The notes under the pieces: generated by a model
Database searches by the model: none
Told to the model about the DNA's origin: nothing
Seen by the model: the letters and a program-made list of their open reading frames with translations, nothing else
Program-made: the position numbers and the translations under genes
Shown: positions 51,701 through 62,470 of the stretch, piece after piece
How positions within the stretch are numbered: position 1 is the first letter of the stretch
Layout of the letters: each line of letters begins with the position of its first letter
DNA from: Yersinia hibernica
GTDB taxonomy: Bacteria; Pseudomonadota; Gammaproteobacteria; Enterobacterales; Enterobacteriaceae
Length of the DNA: 64,000 nucleotides
Assembly: GCF_004124235.1 (NCBI RefSeq)
Contig: NZ_CP032487.1
Span: forward strand, 1,364,001-1,428,000
Direction of reading: 5' to 3'

Positions 51701-52153
51701 GCGATATCCCGCTTGTTCGAGTTGAGCGCGCAACTTATCTCGCGACAGATGCTGGCCTTTTTTCATCACTAAAGCATGGCCATGCAGGAATTCATGCGGG
51801 CAAACCCGTTGCATCAAGGTATTAACCGGGAGAATAATAACACCGCGTTCCATGGTTGGAAGCTGGTATAAGCAAGAAAGACGGGCTGAAATAATATCCT
51901 GATGAGGTGAGAAACTGTCGTAAGGCAGTGTTTCCCAGTCGGAAAGGGTGGTGACCGGACGGGGAGAAAACTGCTGAATCTCATCACGTAGGCGCAGCGC
52001 CGTTTGCATATCCGGGGTAATTAACATTACCGGGCCATCATGGCGTTCAATGATTTCTGCACACTCGACGGCACAAGCTGAGCCAGTCAACTGGCCTAAC
52101 TGGCGGGTATCGCCAGCTCGCGTTGGCAATGAATAACGATGTTGTTGGGACAT
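48707..52153 (-). CDS. mfd: Mfd, transcription-repair coupling factor
   Basis: DNA translocase that removes stalled RNA polymerase and recruits UvrA. 1148 residues as in E. coli. A UvrB-like N-terminal region (1-350), the RNA polymerase-interacting domain (HLEHGVGRYLGL near 480), and the RecG-like motor with Walker A GDVGFGKTE, DEEH box and TATPIPRTL follow. The C-terminal TRCF domain begins after GEDQSGQMTTIGF. No partner genes; it is convergent with ycfJ and divergent from lolC. Confidence 0.97.
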   Translation of the reverse strand: MSQQHRYSLPTRAGDTRQLGQLTGSACAVECAEIIERHDGPVMLITPDMQTALRLRDEIQQFSPRPVTTLSDWETLPYDSFSPHQDIISARLSCLYQLPTMERGVIILPVNTLMQRVCPHEFLHGHALVMKKGQHLSRDKLRAQLEQAGYRSVDQVMEHGEFATRGALLDLYPMGSEEPYRIDFFDDDIDSLRVFDVDSQRTLSEVEQINLLPAHEFPIDKTAIELFRSQWREQFEVRRDAEHIYQQVSKGIWPAGIEYWQPLFFSQPLPTLFSYLPKNTLLINTGSLESSAERFWLDVNQRFESRRIDPMRPLLAPDTLWLRVDSLFGELKEWPRVQFKTAELPTKAANTNLHYQALPDLAVQAQQKAPLDNLRRFIESFSGSVVFSVESEGRRETLQDLLARIKISPTLITQLSQATAPGHYLMVGASERGFLDTNKQLALICESDLLGERVSRRRQDNRRTINTDTLIRNLAELRPGQPVVHLEHGVGRYLGLTTLEAGGIKAEYLILTYAGEDKLYVPVSSLHLISRYSGGADENAPLHKLGGDAWSRARQKAAEKVRDVAAELLDIYAQRAAKSGFKFKLDREQYQLFCQSFPFETTPDQEQAINAVLSDMCRPLAMDRLVCGDVGFGKTEVAMRAAFLAVANNKQVAVLVPTTLLAQQHFDNFRDRFATWPVRIEMMSRFRSAKEQQVILEQAAQGKVDIVIGTHKLLQSDLRWQDLGLLIVDEEHRFGVRHKERIKAMRADVDILTLTATPIPRTLNMAMSGMRDLSIIATPPARRLAVKTFVREYDSLVVREAILREILRGGQVYYLYNDVENIEKATQRLAELVPEARIAIGHGQMRERDLERVMNDFHHQRFNVLVCTTIIETGIDIPSANTIIIERADHFGLAQLHQLRGRVGRSHHQAYAYLLTPNPKAMTTDAKKRLEAIASLEDLGAGFALATHDLEIRGAGELLGEDQSGQMTTIGFSLYMELLESAVDALKEGREPSLEDLTSNQTEIEMRMPVLLPEDFIPDVNVRLSFYKRIASARNEAELDELKVELIDRFGKLPDAARYLLHTAQLRQQAQKLGIKRIEGNERGGFIEFSEKNKVDPVYLIGLLQRQPKIYRLEGPTKLKFIQDLSDRAQRLKFINELLAEFEKHCVV

Positions 52154-52397
52154 AAGCAGTTAAACAGTCTCTTGGTATAGGGTTGGCCCGTGTTCTATTT
52201 CAACAGGACAGTTTCAGCACAACAGACGACAAATTATCTCGGCGGCTATCCTAGCACGTACGGGGGCATAGCCACAGATTGACGCTCTGAATTGGAATAA
52301 AAGCCGGAGATATAGGCGGTTAATGGTTCCATAAAGCGGTAGTACCCTTTATTATCCTCGATCACTTTGCTTTAGCAACAGGATCTAAACAGATTTC

Positions 52398-53600
52398 ATG
52401 TATCAACCTGTCGCATTATTTATTGGCCTGCGTTATATGCGCGGCCGTGCATCTGACCGTTTTGGTCGGTTCGTTTCATGGCTTTCTACCATCGGCATCA
52501 CGCTCGGCGTGATGGCGTTGATCACCGTGTTATCGGTGATGAATGGTTTTGAGCGTGATTTGCAGAATAACATTTTGGGGCTGATGCCGCAGGCGCTGAT
52601 TACCACGCCGCAAGGCTCTCTTGACCCCAATAAAATCCCAGCCTCATCACTGAAATCACTTAATGGTGTCACTGATATTGTGCCGTTAACCACCGCCGAT
52701 GTGGTGTTGCAAAGCGCGCGCAATCTGGCCGCCGGTGTGATGCTTGGTGTTGACCCCAATCAGCATGAGCCGCTGGCAGATTACTTGGTCAATGTGAAAC
52801 TAAAGGATTTGCAGCCGGGGAGTTACAATATGATCCTCGGAGAAAAGCTAGCCGGTCAGTTGGGCGTCAAGCGGGGTGAAACATTGCGTTTGATGGTGCC
52901 GAGCGCCAGCCAGTTCACGCCAATGGGCCGTATTCCCAGCCAGCGCCTGTTTAATGTCATTGGAACATTTGCCGCTGACAGTGAAGTGGATGGCTACCAA
53001 ATACTGGTAAATCAACAGGATGCTTCGCGCTTGATGCGCTATCCTGCGGGCAATATTACCGGCTGGCGTTTATTTCTCTCACAACCGCTGACTGTCGATA
53101 GCTTAAGCCAACAAACCTTACCGGCAGACACGGTTTGGAAAGACTGGCGTGACCGGAAAGGCGAGCTCTTCCAGGCGGTACGGATGGAGAAGAATATGAT
53201 GGGGTTGCTGCTCAGCCTGATTATTGCTGTCGCTGCCTTTAATATCATTACCTCGCTCGGCTTATTAGTGATGGAGAAACAGGGCGAAGTGGCGATTTTG
53301 CAAACCCAAGGGTTGAGTCGCCGCCAAATCATGCTGGTGTTTATGGTGCAGGGCGCCACTGCTGGGGTGATTGGCGCGCTGCTAGGCGCTGGGCTGGGTA
53401 TTTTACTGGCCAGCCAATTGAATACCATCATTCCGGTGCTCGGTTTACTGATTGATGGTGCCACCTTGCCTGTGGAGATTAACCCTGTTCAGGTGGCCGT
53501 GATTGCTTTGGTGGCGATGGCGATTGCTTTGCTCTCGACGCTTTACCCTTCCTGGCGCGCTGCCGCCGCACAACCTGCCGAGGCTTTACGCTATGAGTAA
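52398..53600 (+). CDS. lolC: LolC, lipoprotein-releasing ABC transporter permease
   Basis: Inner-membrane subunit of LolCDE, which extracts outer-membrane lipoproteins and hands them to LolA. 400 residues: first helix near 25-50 ([20 protein letters not shown]), a large periplasmic domain, and three helices after residue 265 (FtsX-like fold). Overlaps lolD by eight bases. Confidence 0.95.
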   Translation: MYQPVALFIGLRYMRGRASDRFGRFVSWLSTIGITLGVMALITVLSVMNGFERDLQNNILGLMPQALITTPQGSLDPNKIPASSLKSLNGVTDIVPLTTADVVLQSARNLAAGVMLGVDPNQHEPLADYLVNVKLKDLQPGSYNMILGEKLAGQLGVKRGETLRLMVPSASQFTPMGRIPSQRLFNVIGTFAADSEVDGYQILVNQQDASRLMRYPAGNITGWRLFLSQPLTVDSLSQQTLPADTVWKDWRDRKGELFQAVRMEKNMMGLLLSLIIAVAAFNIITSLGLLVMEKQGEVAILQTQGLSRRQIMLVFMVQGATAGVIGALLGAGLGILLASQLNTIIPVLGLLIDGATLPVEINPVQVAVIALVAMAIALLSTLYPSWRAAAAQPAEALRYE

Positions 53601-54297
53601 TCATCCTTTATTACAGTGTTTAAACCTGTGCAAGCGCTATCAGGAAGGCCAACTGCATACCGACGTATTGCGCAATGTGTCCTTTACTATTGAAGCCGGT
53701 GAATTGATGGCGATTGTCGGCAGCTCTGGTTCGGGCAAAAGCACTTTATTGCACCTGCTGGGCGGCCTAGATTCTCCCACTTCCGGGGAAGTTATTTATC
53801 AAGGGCGTTCACTGAATCAATTGTCTTCCACAGCTAAAGCTGAATTACGTAATCGCGAGTTAGGTTTTATCTATCAATTTCACCATTTGTTGCCTGATTT
53901 TACCGCATTGGAAAATGTGGCAATGCCATTGCTGATTGGTGGGGCTAAACCGAGTGAAGCACAGGATAAAGCCCGGGCTATGTTGGCCGCCGTGGGGCTG
54001 GAAAAGCGCAGCAAGCATCGCCCGTCCGAGTTATCTGGCGGCGAACGCCAACGAGTGGCGATTGCGCGTTCGCTAGTCAATAACCCCTCACTGGTATTGG
54101 CGGATGAACCGACCGGTAACCTTGACCAGCGCAATGCCGATAGCATTTTTAATTTGTTAGGTGAATTGAATGTGCGCCAGGGGACGGCCTTTTTAGTCGT
54201 CACTCACGATTTGCAATTGGCGAAACGCATGAGTCGCCAGTTAGAAATGCGTGATGGTCAGCTACAACAGCACTTGACGTTGGTGGGGGCGCAATAG
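53593..54297 (+). CDS. lolD: LolD, lipoprotein-releasing ABC ATPase
   Basis: ATPase of LolCDE. 234 residues from ATG 53593. Walker [10 protein letters not shown] at 43-51, signature [15 protein letters not shown], Walker [12 protein letters not shown] and the MacB/LolD-type EALNV-like loop are seen. Both ends overlap its neighbours (8 bases with lolC, one base with lolE). Confidence 0.97.
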   Translation: MSNHPLLQCLNLCKRYQEGQLHTDVLRNVSFTIEAGELMAIVGSSGSGKSTLLHLLGGLDSPTSGEVIYQGRSLNQLSSTAKAELRNRELGFIYQFHHLLPDFTALENVAMPLLIGGAKPSEAQDKARAMLAAVGLEKRSKHRPSELSGGERQRVAIARSLVNNPSLVLADEPTGNLDQRNADSIFNLLGELNVRQGTAFLVVTHDLQLAKRMSRQLEMRDGQLQQHLTLVGAQ

Positions 54298-55556
54298 TGG
54301 CAATGGGAATGGGCGTTGCGCCACTTTCACTCCTTATCGGCTTGCGTTTTAGCCGTGGCCGTCGTCGCGGCGGAATGGTGTCGTTAATCTCGGTGATTTC
54401 CACATTAGGTATTGCCCTCGGGGTGGCAGTACTGATCGTCGGCTTAAGTGCCATGAATGGCTTCGAACGTGAGCTAAAAAACCGCATTTTGGCGGTGGTG
54501 CCACATGGCGAAATCGCGGCCGTCAATCAGCCCTTCAGTGGTTGGCCGCAAGCTTTGCAACGGATTGAAAAAGTTCCCGGTATTGTCGCTGCGGCACCCT
54601 ATATCAATTTCACTGGTTTGATTGAAAATGCTACGCAATTGCGTGCGGTGCAGGTCAAAGGGGTTGATCCCGAGGCCGAGCAGCATCTTAGCGCACTGCC
54701 CAGCTTTGTACTTGATAACGCTTGGGATAATTTCAAAGCAGGTCAGCAGCAGATTATTTTAGGGCAAGGTTTAGCCGATGCTTTGGGGGTGAAACCGGGG
54801 TCATGGCTGACGGTGATGATTCCTAATAGTGATCCTGAGATGAAATTGCTGCAGCCTAAGCGCATTCGCTTGCAGGTCGCGGGTGTTTTTCGATTGAGTG
54901 GGCAATTGGATCATAGCCTCGCCTTGGTCCCTTTAGCGGATGCGCAGCACTATTTAGATATGGGTGACAGTGTCACTGGTATAGCCCTCAAGGTTGATGA
55001 TGTCTATAACGCCAACAAACTGGTGCGCAGTGCCGGTGAAGTCTCCAATGCTTATGTGTATATCAGCAGTTGGATTGGCACTTATGGCTATATGTACCGC
55101 GATATCCAAATGATCCGCACCATCATGTACTTAGCTATGGTTCTGGTGATTGGGGTGGCCAGTTTTAATATTGTCTCCACTCTGGTTATGGCGGTGAAAG
55201 ATAAAAGCAGTGACATCGCGGTGCTGCGCACCTTAGGGGCCAAAGATGGTCTGATTCGCGCCATCTTTATCTGGTATGGCTTGTTAGCGGGGCTTATCGG
55301 CAGTGTCAGTGGTGCGGTGGTGGGTGTGATTGTCTCTATGCAATTAACCAACATTATTCGTGGTTTGGAAAAGTTAGTTGGGCATAAATTTCTGTCGGGC
55401 GATATCTATTTTATCGACTTTTTACCGTCAGAGCTGCACTGGTTTGATGTGGCTTGCGTATTAGCAACGGCGTTGGTTTTGAGTCTAATTGCCAGTTGGT
55501 ATCCGGCGCGTCGTGCCAGCCGTATTGATCCGGCGCGGGTGCTGAGCGGGCAATAA
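54297..55556 (+). CDS. lolE: LolE, lipoprotein-releasing ABC transporter permease
   Basis: Second permease of LolCDE. 419 residues if read from GTG 54297, which shares a base with the lolD stop; ATG at 54303 or 54309 is equally possible and closer to the E. coli start. [20 protein letters not shown] and [20 protein letters not shown] match E. coli LolE. It ends with [15 protein letters not shown]. Confidence 0.95.
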   Translation: MAMGMGVAPLSLLIGLRFSRGRRRGGMVSLISVISTLGIALGVAVLIVGLSAMNGFERELKNRILAVVPHGEIAAVNQPFSGWPQALQRIEKVPGIVAAAPYINFTGLIENATQLRAVQVKGVDPEAEQHLSALPSFVLDNAWDNFKAGQQQIILGQGLADALGVKPGSWLTVMIPNSDPEMKLLQPKRIRLQVAGVFRLSGQLDHSLALVPLADAQHYLDMGDSVTGIALKVDDVYNANKLVRSAGEVSNAYVYISSWIGTYGYMYRDIQMIRTIMYLAMVLVIGVASFNIVSTLVMAVKDKSSDIAVLRTLGAKDGLIRAIFIWYGLLAGLIGSVSGAVVGVIVSMQLTNIIRGLEKLVGHKFLSGDIYFIDFLPSELHWFDVACVLATALVLSLIASWYPARRASRIDPARVLSGQ

Positions 55557-55656
55557 TTATCCCCGCCATATTCACGGCGAGTATGCCTTGGTTGCTCTGC
55601 TGTGGGGATGGACTTCGTTGCCGCCTGTCTGCAACTCGGATTATTGAGGGTATATA
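55557..55656. repeat. Short interspersed repeat, copy 3 (upstream of nagK)
   Basis: A longer, more diverged copy: left arm TATCCCCGCCATATTC, right arm CTGCAACTCGGATTATTGAG followed by GGTATATA. The right arm matches the copies around doxX at 15 or more positions. It fills the gap between lolE and nagK. Confidence 0.6.
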
Positions 55657-55667
55657 AGGATAATGCT

Positions 55668-56579
55668 ATGTATTACGGTTTTGACATGGGCGGCACCAAA
55701 ATAGAGTTAGGCGTCTTTGATACTAACCTGCAACGAATCTGGCATAAGCGGGTCCCGACACCGCGTGAAGATTACCAACAATTATTGCATACATTGCACC
55801 ATTTAACATGGGAAGCAGACGCGTACTGTGGTGTTAAAGGCAGTGTGGGGATCGGCATTCCCGGCCTGCCCAATGCCGATGATGGGACGGTATTCACTGC
55901 CAATGTGCCTGCGGCCATGGGGCAATCATTGCAAAGTGACCTTGCGGCATTAATTGAGCGGGATGTGCGCATTGATAATGATGCTAACTGCTTTGCCTTG
56001 TCAGAAGCTTGGGACCCTGAGTTTCGCCGCTATCCAACAGTATTGGGGCTGATCCTTGGCACTGGTGCTGGTGGCGGTTTGATTGTGAATGGCAATATTG
56101 TCAGTGGGCGCAACCATATCACCGGCGAGTTTGGCCACTTTCGCTTACCGGTAGATGCATTGGATATTCTGGGGGCAGATATTCCGCGGGTCGCATGTGG
56201 TTGTGGTCATAATGGCTGTATTGAGAATTATATTTCAGGGCGTGGCTTTGAATGGATGTACCAACATTTCAATCAGCAATCTTTGCCCGCGACTGAAATC
56301 ATTGCCAACTATAATGCTGGTGAATCTAGGGCCGCGGCTCATATTGAGCGATTTATGGATGTGCTGGCGGTATGCTTGGGCAATTTATTGACCATGCTAG
56401 ACCCCCATTTAGTAGTGATTGGCGGCGGATTATCCAATTTCGAACAAATCTATCAGGAGCTGCCAAAACGCTTACCACAGCATTTATTGCGGGTGGCCCG
56501 ATTGCCACGTATTGAAAAAGCGCGTTATGGTGATGCGGGTGGCGTTCGTGGCGCGGCATTTTTGCATTTAGCTGAGTAA
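55668..56579 (+). CDS. nagK: NagK, N-acetylglucosamine kinase
   Basis: ROK-family kinase of murein sugar recycling. 303 residues from ATG 55668 (AAGGATAATGCT upstream). Phosphate loop [13 protein letters not shown] near residue 5, ROK zinc motif [15 protein letters not shown] near 180, [12 protein letters not shown] near 127. The open frame to 55602 lies in the repeat and is not conserved. Confidence 0.94.
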   Translation: MYYGFDMGGTKIELGVFDTNLQRIWHKRVPTPREDYQQLLHTLHHLTWEADAYCGVKGSVGIGIPGLPNADDGTVFTANVPAAMGQSLQSDLAALIERDVRIDNDANCFALSEAWDPEFRRYPTVLGLILGTGAGGGLIVNGNIVSGRNHITGEFGHFRLPVDALDILGADIPRVACGCGHNGCIENYISGRGFEWMYQHFNQQSLPATEIIANYNAGESRAAAHIERFMDVLAVCLGNLLTMLDPHLVVIGGGLSNFEQIYQELPKRLPQHLLRVARLPRIEKARYGDAGGVRGAAFLHLAE

Positions 56580-56589
56580 TACAAGAAAC

Positions 56590-56735
56590 TGAAGTTGCAA
56601 AGACGGCAAGCGAGTGGCTCGCAAGGAGAGCCGGCGCTGGGGTTTACCATCCGATGAATTGACTCACTCAATGATTCGCGAGAGTCGCCACGGCACCGGC
56701 AGCTTGAAATATGACCGGAATAACAATATTTATAA
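56590..56735. repeat. Degenerate ERIC-like intergenic sequence
   Basis: The nagK-cobB gap ends in GGCAGCTTGAAATATGACCG followed by GAATAA, similar to the outer arm of ERIC (GCAACTTGAAGTATGACGGG). The inner part GACTCACTCAATGATTCGCG is only loosely related. It may be a decayed element. Confidence 0.4.
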
Positions 56736-56748
56736 AAGGTAAAAAAAT

Positions 56749-57585
56749 ATGCGCATTCGTCATCGGCTCTGCCGGTTTCGCAAGAATAAGCACTTGCGGC
56801 ATCAGCGTTTTCGCTCCCGTATTTTTCATCGCGACAGTGCCGCTACCTCAGAAATGAAGAAACCGTTTGTGGTGGTACTGACGGGTGCCGGGATCTCGGC
56901 TGAATCCGGTATTCGTACTTTCCGCGCGGCAGATGGTTTATGGGAAGAGCATCAGGTGGAAGATGTCGCGACCCCGGAAGGGTATCGCCGTGATCCTGAA
57001 TTGGTTCAAACTTTTTATAATGCGCGCCGCCGCCAGTTACAACAGCCGGACATTGCACCGAATGCCGCTCATTTCTCATTAGCTGATTTGGAAGCTGTGT
57101 TGGGTGATAACTTTGTGCTGATCACGCAAAATATAGATAATTTGCATGAGCGGGCGGGAAGTAAACGCGTCATTCATATGCATGGCGAGCTGCTGAAAGT
57201 GCGCTGCACGCAGTCTGGTCAAGTGCTGGACTGGTTGGGTGATCTTAGCGCAACTGAGCGCTGCCATTGTTGTCAATTCCCATCGCCGCTGCGCCCACAT
57301 ATTGTCTGGTTTGGTGAGATGCCAATGGGGATGGACGAAATCTATCAGGCGCTGGCGAAGGCCGATTTCTTTATTTCCATTGGCACCTCTGGCCATGTCT
57401 ATCCTGCCGCCGGATTTGTTCATGAATCCAAGCTGCATGGTGCTCATACTGTCGAGTTGAATCTAGAACCTAGCCAGGTAGAAAGCCAATTTGCTGAAAA
57501 ACACTATGGTTTAGCCAGCAAAGTGGTTCCTGAGTATGTGCGCGAATTTTTGACATCGCGGGGCGAGAATCGCCAGGACGACTAA
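56749..57585 (+). CDS. cobB: CobB, NAD-dependent protein deacylase (sirtuin)
   Basis: Removes acetyl and succinyl groups from lysines. 278 residues, long form with a basic N-terminal extension [20 protein letters not shown] as in E. coli. NAD motif [14 protein letters not shown], catalytic histidine in [11 protein letters not shown], zinc cysteines C near 165 and the pair CHCCQF. AAAAGGTAAAAAAAT lies before the ATG. Confidence 0.95.
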   Translation: MRIRHRLCRFRKNKHLRHQRFRSRIFHRDSAATSEMKKPFVVVLTGAGISAESGIRTFRAADGLWEEHQVEDVATPEGYRRDPELVQTFYNARRRQLQQPDIAPNAAHFSLADLEAVLGDNFVLITQNIDNLHERAGSKRVIHMHGELLKVRCTQSGQVLDWLGDLSATERCHCCQFPSPLRPHIVWFGEMPMGMDEIYQALAKADFFISIGTSGHVYPAAGFVHESKLHGAHTVELNLEPSQVESQFAEKHYGLASKVVPEYVREFLTSRGENRQDD

Positions 57586-57602
57586 CTTATCCGGCGTAAT
57601 GG

Positions 57603-57632
57603 CAGCCGCGGTGCTCTTAGCGGCTTTCATTT
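57603..57632 (+). terminator. Probable terminator of cobB
   Basis: AGCCGC pairs with GCGGCT around a ten-base loop, followed by TTCATTTATT. It lies 18 bases past the cobB stop. Confidence 0.55.
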
Positions 57633-57766
57633 ATTCGGGCATTTAAGCCCAATTGTGCATAGGGCGGCTTTTATTCTGACTTAAGTTTGGCTAAAACTGA
57701 CCTGACGCAATATTTGACGGTGATCACTTCCCCATAATGATATTCACTATTATGAGGGTGGGAATC

Positions 57767-58999
57767 ATGGACAAATTACTCGACCGCTTTTTCAACTATG
57801 TTTCTTTTGATACACAAGCAAAAGCTAATGTAAAATCCGTGCCGAGCACTGAAGGGCAGCGCAAGCTTGCTTTGGCATTACAACATGAGTTGCAGGCGCT
57901 GGGGTTTTCTCACATTAGCTTGAGTGAACACGGTTGCGTGATGGCAACATTGCCGGCAAATGTCTCCTGGCCAGTTCCCACCATTGGTTTTATTGCTCAT
58001 CTTGATACCTCGCCCGATTTCATCGGTAAAAATGTTAATCCGCAGATTGTCGAAAACTACCGTGGTGGTGATATCGCGCTAGGCATCGGTGATGAGGTTT
58101 TGTCCCCCGTCATGTTCCCTGTCTTGCATCAACTGCTTGGGCACACATTAATTACAACGGATGGCAAGACGTTACTGGGCGCTGATGATAAAGCGGGTAT
58201 TGCGGAAATTATCACTGCTATGGTGCGCTTAAAGCACAATAATGTGCCCCATGGCGAGATCCGAATCGCTTTCACGCCGGATGAAGAAGTGGGCAAAGGC
58301 GCGCGCTTTTTCAATGTGGCAGAGTTTGCGGCGCAATGGGCTTATACCGTGGATGGCGGCGGTGTCGGCGAGTTGGAGTTTGAGAACTTTAATGCGGCAT
58401 CGGTGACGATAAAGATTGTTGGTAATAATGTGCACCCCGGCAGCGCCAAAGGGGTGATGGTGAATGCATTGTCGTTGGCAACTCGTTTCCATCAAGAATT
58501 GCCTGCGGATGAAACACCAGAATGCACTGATGGTTATGATGGTTTTTATCATTTACAAAGTATTAAAGGCACGGTTGAACGCGCAGAAATGCACTATATC
58601 GTCCGAGATTTTAGCCGTGATGGTTTTGAAGCACGTAAGAAAAACATGGTGGACATTGCTAAACGGGTCGGCAAAGGGCTACACCGTGATTGCTATATCG
58701 AAATCGTTATGGACGATAGTTATTACAACATGCGTGAGCATATCATTAATCATCCACATATTATCGAGATAGCCCAGCAGGCGATGCGCGATTGCGACAT
58801 CACACCTATTATGAAACCGATACGGGGTGGCACTGACGGCGCGCAGTTATCCTTCCTTGGTTTACCTTGCCCTAATATCTTTACCGGTGGCTATAATTTT
58901 CATGGTAAACATGAGTTTATAACTTTGGAAGGGATGGAAAAATCAGTGGCAGTTATCATGCGCATTGCTGAGTTAACGGCTAAACGGGCTAAAGAGTAA
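57767..58999 (+). CDS. pepT: PepT, peptidase T (aminotripeptidase)
   Basis: Cytosolic dizinc tripeptidase of family M20. 410 residues from ATG 57767 (GAGGGTGGGAATC upstream). Metal-site motifs [21 protein letters not shown] and [10 protein letters not shown] are all present. In E. coli pepT is separated from cobB by potABCD and ymfA; here they are adjacent. Confidence 0.96.
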   Translation: MDKLLDRFFNYVSFDTQAKANVKSVPSTEGQRKLALALQHELQALGFSHISLSEHGCVMATLPANVSWPVPTIGFIAHLDTSPDFIGKNVNPQIVENYRGGDIALGIGDEVLSPVMFPVLHQLLGHTLITTDGKTLLGADDKAGIAEIITAMVRLKHNNVPHGEIRIAFTPDEEVGKGARFFNVAEFAAQWAYTVDGGGVGELEFENFNAASVTIKIVGNNVHPGSAKGVMVNALSLATRFHQELPADETPECTDGYDGFYHLQSIKGTVERAEMHYIVRDFSRDGFEARKKNMVDIAKRVGKGLHRDCYIEIVMDDSYYNMREHIINHPHIIEIAQQAMRDCDITPIMKPIRGGTDGAQLSFLGLPCPNIFTGGYNFHGKHEFITLEGMEKSVAVIMRIAELTAKRAKE

Positions 59000-59019
59000 T
59001 CAGTCCGGTTGCTTGATTC

Positions 59020-59045
59020 AAACGCCCCGGTTGCTGGGGCGTTTG
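59020..59045. terminator. Terminator between pepT and roxA
   Basis: AAACGCCCC pairs with GGGGCGTTT around GGTTGCT. The A and T ends let it work for both convergent genes. Confidence 0.85.
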
Positions 59046-59063
59046 TGTAATAAACAGCTAATA

Positions 59064-60185
59064 TTAGTCGTTAAAATACCAATAACCGCTGTTCACCAGC
59101 GCAGTGAGCATTGCCAGGAAAGAAGGGTCTTCGAGGGCATCACCCAGTTTTGCCGCATCAACACTAAAGTGTTGGCACAAAGCATCGGCGGCGGATAAAT
59201 GCGGGGTATCAATTAGTTCGCCGTTAGCAAAGCATTGGTTACCAACACGTAAAACCCGCAGGCCAGTAAGCCTTTGTAATTCATCACCTTGCTTAAGAAG
59301 TTCGTAGACGTCGCCGGCCTGATAAGGCGGCTCTGGCGGGGCGATATCCAACTCATGGCGTGATTGAGAAATAAACTCGCCAAACCAATGTTGGAAATCT
59401 TCGGGCTGCTGAACTAAATCAAGCATCATTGCACGCAGTTTATCGACTTCTTGTGGCAGCACTTCGGCCGGATGTTCCCGCAGTGGTAAATCCGGGTCAC
59501 TGTAACGGTAACTGCCTAACTCGCGAGAAAGCACATAGTCGGCAAAGCCGCTGACCAGTTCACGGCCATTCGGGGCGCGGAAGCCAACTGAGTAATTCAA
59601 TGCATTTTCAAGTGCATAGCCCTCATGAGGGAAACCCGGTGGAATATAGAGAATATCACCAGGCTCCATTTCTTCATCAATAATGGCGTCGAATGGCCCG
59701 ACTTGCAGCAGGTCAGGATGAGGACAGTGCTGCTTCATTTCTGTTTTCTCACCAACCCGCCAACGACGACGGCCGGTGCCCTGAATGATAAAAACATCAT
59801 ATTGGTCAAAATGCGGGCCAACACCGCCACCAGGGACCGAGAAGGAGATCATTAAATCGTCCATCCGCCAGTCAGAAAGTGGGCGGAATGGGCGCATCAA
59901 GGCGGCTGCGGGTTCATGCCAATGGTCAACGGCCTGCACCAGCAATGACCAATTAGTTTCACCTAAGTGATCAAAACTTTCAAACGGACCATGGCTCACC
60001 TCCCAGCGGCCATCTTCATGGCTCACCAGCCGGCTGTCGACTTCATTCTCCATGGCTAAGCCAGCAAGCTCATCTGGTGAGAGCGGATCAATGAAATTTT
60101 TAAAGCCACGTTTGAGGATGACGGGGCGTTTCTGCCAATAGCGTTGCAGAAAATCAGACCAATCGAGATTGAGTTGGTAATCCAT
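59064..60185 (-). CDS. roxA: RoxA (YcfD), ribosomal protein uL16 arginine 3-hydroxylase
   Basis: JmjC-type 2-oxoglutarate oxygenase that hydroxylates ribosomal protein L16. 373 residues as in E. coli. The iron site HFDQYD (H125, D127) and later histidine in PPGFPHEGYAL are visible; a winged-helix-like C-terminal domain follows. Next to phoQ as in E. coli. Confidence 0.95.
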   Translation of the reverse strand: MDYQLNLDWSDFLQRYWQKRPVILKRGFKNFIDPLSPDELAGLAMENEVDSRLVSHEDGRWEVSHGPFESFDHLGETNWSLLVQAVDHWHEPAAALMRPFRPLSDWRMDDLMISFSVPGGGVGPHFDQYDVFIIQGTGRRRWRVGEKTEMKQHCPHPDLLQVGPFDAIIDEEMEPGDILYIPPGFPHEGYALENALNYSVGFRAPNGRELVSGFADYVLSRELGSYRYSDPDLPLREHPAEVLPQEVDKLRAMMLDLVQQPEDFQHWFGEFISQSRHELDIAPPEPPYQAGDVYELLKQGDELQRLTGLRVLRVGNQCFANGELIDTPHLSAADALCQHFSVDAAKLGDALEDPSFLAMLTALVNSGYWYFND

Positions 60186-60268
60186 GTTTATTCCAGCGCA
60201 GGGGTGAACTTGCTGGTGATTATAACGGATGCGCGCCGTCAGTATCAGGTGTTATCAAGCAAATTTTA

Positions 60269-61723
60269 TTAATCAGCGTGATAATCATTTTGCTGGCCAA
60301 AAGTCACCATCATCCTTGCTCCCCCTAACGGGCTCTCTGTGATGGTTATTTTGCCTTGATATTGTTCAATAATTTCCGCTGCAACCGATAATCCAAGCCC
60401 TTGCCCCGGGCGTAAAGTATCCACACGTTGTCCTCGTTGGAAAATAAGTTGTCTTTTACTTTCAGGGATACCCGGCCCATCATCATCAACGACGATAGTG
60501 AGTTGTTTTTCAGAGTGCAGGGCGGTTATTTCGACAAACTCCAGGCAATATTTGCAAGCATTCTCCAGGACATTACCCATCACTTCCATAAAGTCATTTT
60601 GTTCACCTAAGAATGTAACTTCAGGTGAAATGTCTAGCGTCAACACCACACCTTTGCGTTGGTAAACTTTATTCAGGGCACTGCACAGGCTATCGAGTAG
60701 GGCGGGAACCGAATGAATTTCGCGGATCAACACATTATGTTCGGAGCGCATACTGGCCCGATGGAGGTAATAACCAATTTGCTGAGAAATACGGCTTATC
60801 TGCTCAAGCATAATCGGTTCCACTTCCTCAATGGTGGTTTGCTTCCCTGTGCGTAAAGAGCGCAATGTCGTTTGCAATACCGCCAGCGGAGTTTTGAGAC
60901 TGTGAGTGAGGTCTGACAGTGTTGTGCGGTATTTTGTATACCGCTGACGTTCATTTGTTAGCAAAATATTGAGATTTCGAACCAAACCTTGCAATTCGCG
61001 CGGAGGATTCTCATCCAGTTGATCGCGCTCACCTTTTTCCAACTGACCTATCTGACTGACCAAGGTCTTAATGGGCCTTAGGCTCCAATAGGCGGCTAGC
61101 CACAATAAAGGGACAACTAACAGTAAATTCGCCAGCAAAACATAACTAAACCAGTTCCAGACCAAATCTGTGCGCTGTAATTCCTGCGGAATAGTATCGA
61201 CAACCACAATAGTGAGCTGCGGCAAACGGGATGTTGCGGGATAAGTATTCACGGACACGGAGTGAGTCAGAGCGCTGCTGTCGGTATCATCATATTTTTT
61301 TAACTGGTCTTGAGCTTTCGGGTTATCACCCAACATCATACTACTGATATGGGTACCGGTATCGAGCTCATAAAACCCCGGCTTTTGTAACCAACTCTTT
61401 TCGATATGAGACTCAAGCTCGGGCACATGTCGCTGACGCCACAGGATATTGCCATCTTTATCGTAAATCAGAACCAGTGAAGGTATATTCAGCTCAACTT
61501 CTGGTGGAACTGAAATGCTCAACTTATTGTTATGCCATTGGGCCAAACTGAAGAACAAGTTACTTTCGCCGCGATGAGCACTGAACGTACTTTTATCAAA
61601 ACTGACGATATAGCCGACGACGGCGACCATGCCATAGGATAACGACAGCGCTAAAATGACACCTGCTGTCGCCATAAGAAAACGGGCGCGAAGAGAGAAC
61701 GGTTTGCTATTTTTCCTGAACAT
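60269..61723 (-). CDS. phoQ: PhoQ, magnesium/peptide-sensing histidine kinase
   Basis: Inner-membrane sensor. 484 residues: first helix about 17-40, periplasmic PAS-like sensor (45-190), second helix 192-215, HAMP, phosphoacceptor H274 in [11 protein letters not shown] box ENACKY and G boxes DDDGPGIP and [12 protein letters not shown]. The acidic membrane-facing cluster is short (YDDTD near 144-148) compared with E. coli EDDDDAE. Five bases after phoP, so cotranscribed. Confidence 0.96.
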   Translation of the reverse strand: MFRKNSKPFSLRARFLMATAGVILALSLSYGMVAVVGYIVSFDKSTFSAHRGESNLFFSLAQWHNNKLSISVPPEVELNIPSLVLIYDKDGNILWRQRHVPELESHIEKSWLQKPGFYELDTGTHISSMMLGDNPKAQDQLKKYDDTDSSALTHSVSVNTYPATSRLPQLTIVVVDTIPQELQRTDLVWNWFSYVLLANLLLVVPLLWLAAYWSLRPIKTLVSQIGQLEKGERDQLDENPPRELQGLVRNLNILLTNERQRYTKYRTTLSDLTHSLKTPLAVLQTTLRSLRTGKQTTIEEVEPIMLEQISRISQQIGYYLHRASMRSEHNVLIREIHSVPALLDSLCSALNKVYQRKGVVLTLDISPEVTFLGEQNDFMEVMGNVLENACKYCLEFVEITALHSEKQLTIVVDDDGPGIPESKRQLIFQRGQRVDTLRPGQGLGLSVAAEIIEQYQGKITITESPLGGARMMVTFGQQNDYHAD

Positions 61724-61728
61724 GATGT

Positions 61729-62400
61729 CTAGTTAGCGTCAAAACGGTATCCCTGACCACGGATGGTCGTAATTACTTCGCTTTCATGTTCAGCCTGCAG
61801 TTTCTTACGTAAACGGCCCATTAGTACATCAATGGTGTGGCTTTCACGCAGTTCTGCATCAGGGTAAAGCTGCAGCATTAACGTATCTTTACTGACAACT
61901 TTCCCAGCATTACGAATCAGGGTTTCAATGATAGTGTATTCAAAAGCAGTCAGTTTAATCTGCTGCTGATTGACGCTCAATTCTCGCCGTGAGAGGTCAA
62001 TTTGAAATGGCGGAAATTCAATTATTTGCGATGCTAGGCCGATATTACGCCGCATCAAAGCTTGAATACGTGCGATAACTTCTTCTAGATGAAAAGGCTT
62101 GGTGACATAGTCATCTGCACCTGCTTCTAGCACCGCGACCTTATCTTGCCAGCTTTCCCGTGCAGTTAGCACCAAAATCGGGAGGTTTGTCTGATGACTC
62201 CGCCAGCGACGTATAAGGCTCAAGCCATCTTCACCCGGTAAACCGAGATCAATAATTGCAATATCTGGGGCATGTTCTTGCAAGAAATAGTCTGCCTCTT
62301 TGGCATCTTCCGCTGCATCAACCTGATGGCCCATTTCGCGCATTTGCACGGTAAGATGGTGACGCAACAAAGCATTATCTTCGACAACTAAAACCCGCAT
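61729..62400 (-). CDS. phoP: PhoP, virulence response regulator
   Basis: OmpR-family regulator, 223 residues. Receiver with Asp51 in IIDLGLPG, acidic E8/D9 and a conserved lysine in YVTKPFH; winged-helix DNA-binding domain from about 125 with [17 protein letters not shown]. It controls magnesium, acid and antimicrobial peptide responses. It lies 70 bases after an outer-membrane gene that has a PhoP box, see there. Confidence 0.97.
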   Translation of the reverse strand: MRVLVVEDNALLRHHLTVQMREMGHQVDAAEDAKEADYFLQEHAPDIAIIDLGLPGEDGLSLIRRWRSHQTNLPILVLTARESWQDKVAVLEAGADDYVTKPFHLEEVIARIQALMRRNIGLASQIIEFPPFQIDLSRRELSVNQQQIKLTAFEYTIIETLIRNAGKVVSKDTLMLQLYPDAELRESHTIDVLMGRLRKKLQAEHESEVITTIRGQGYRFDAN

Positions 62401-62425
62401 ACCACATTCCTCGATATTCGTTAAC

Positions 62426-62446
62426 CGGGTAATCTGATATTACCCG
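62426..62446 (-). other. Hairpin in the phoP leader
   Basis: CGGGTAAT pairs perfectly with ATTACCCG around CTGAT. It lies 25 bases before the phoP ATG with no T run, so it may structure the leader or mark an RNA 3' end rather than stop transcription. Confidence 0.55.
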
Positions 62447-62470
62447 ACAAGTAAAAATTAAAACAGTCAC

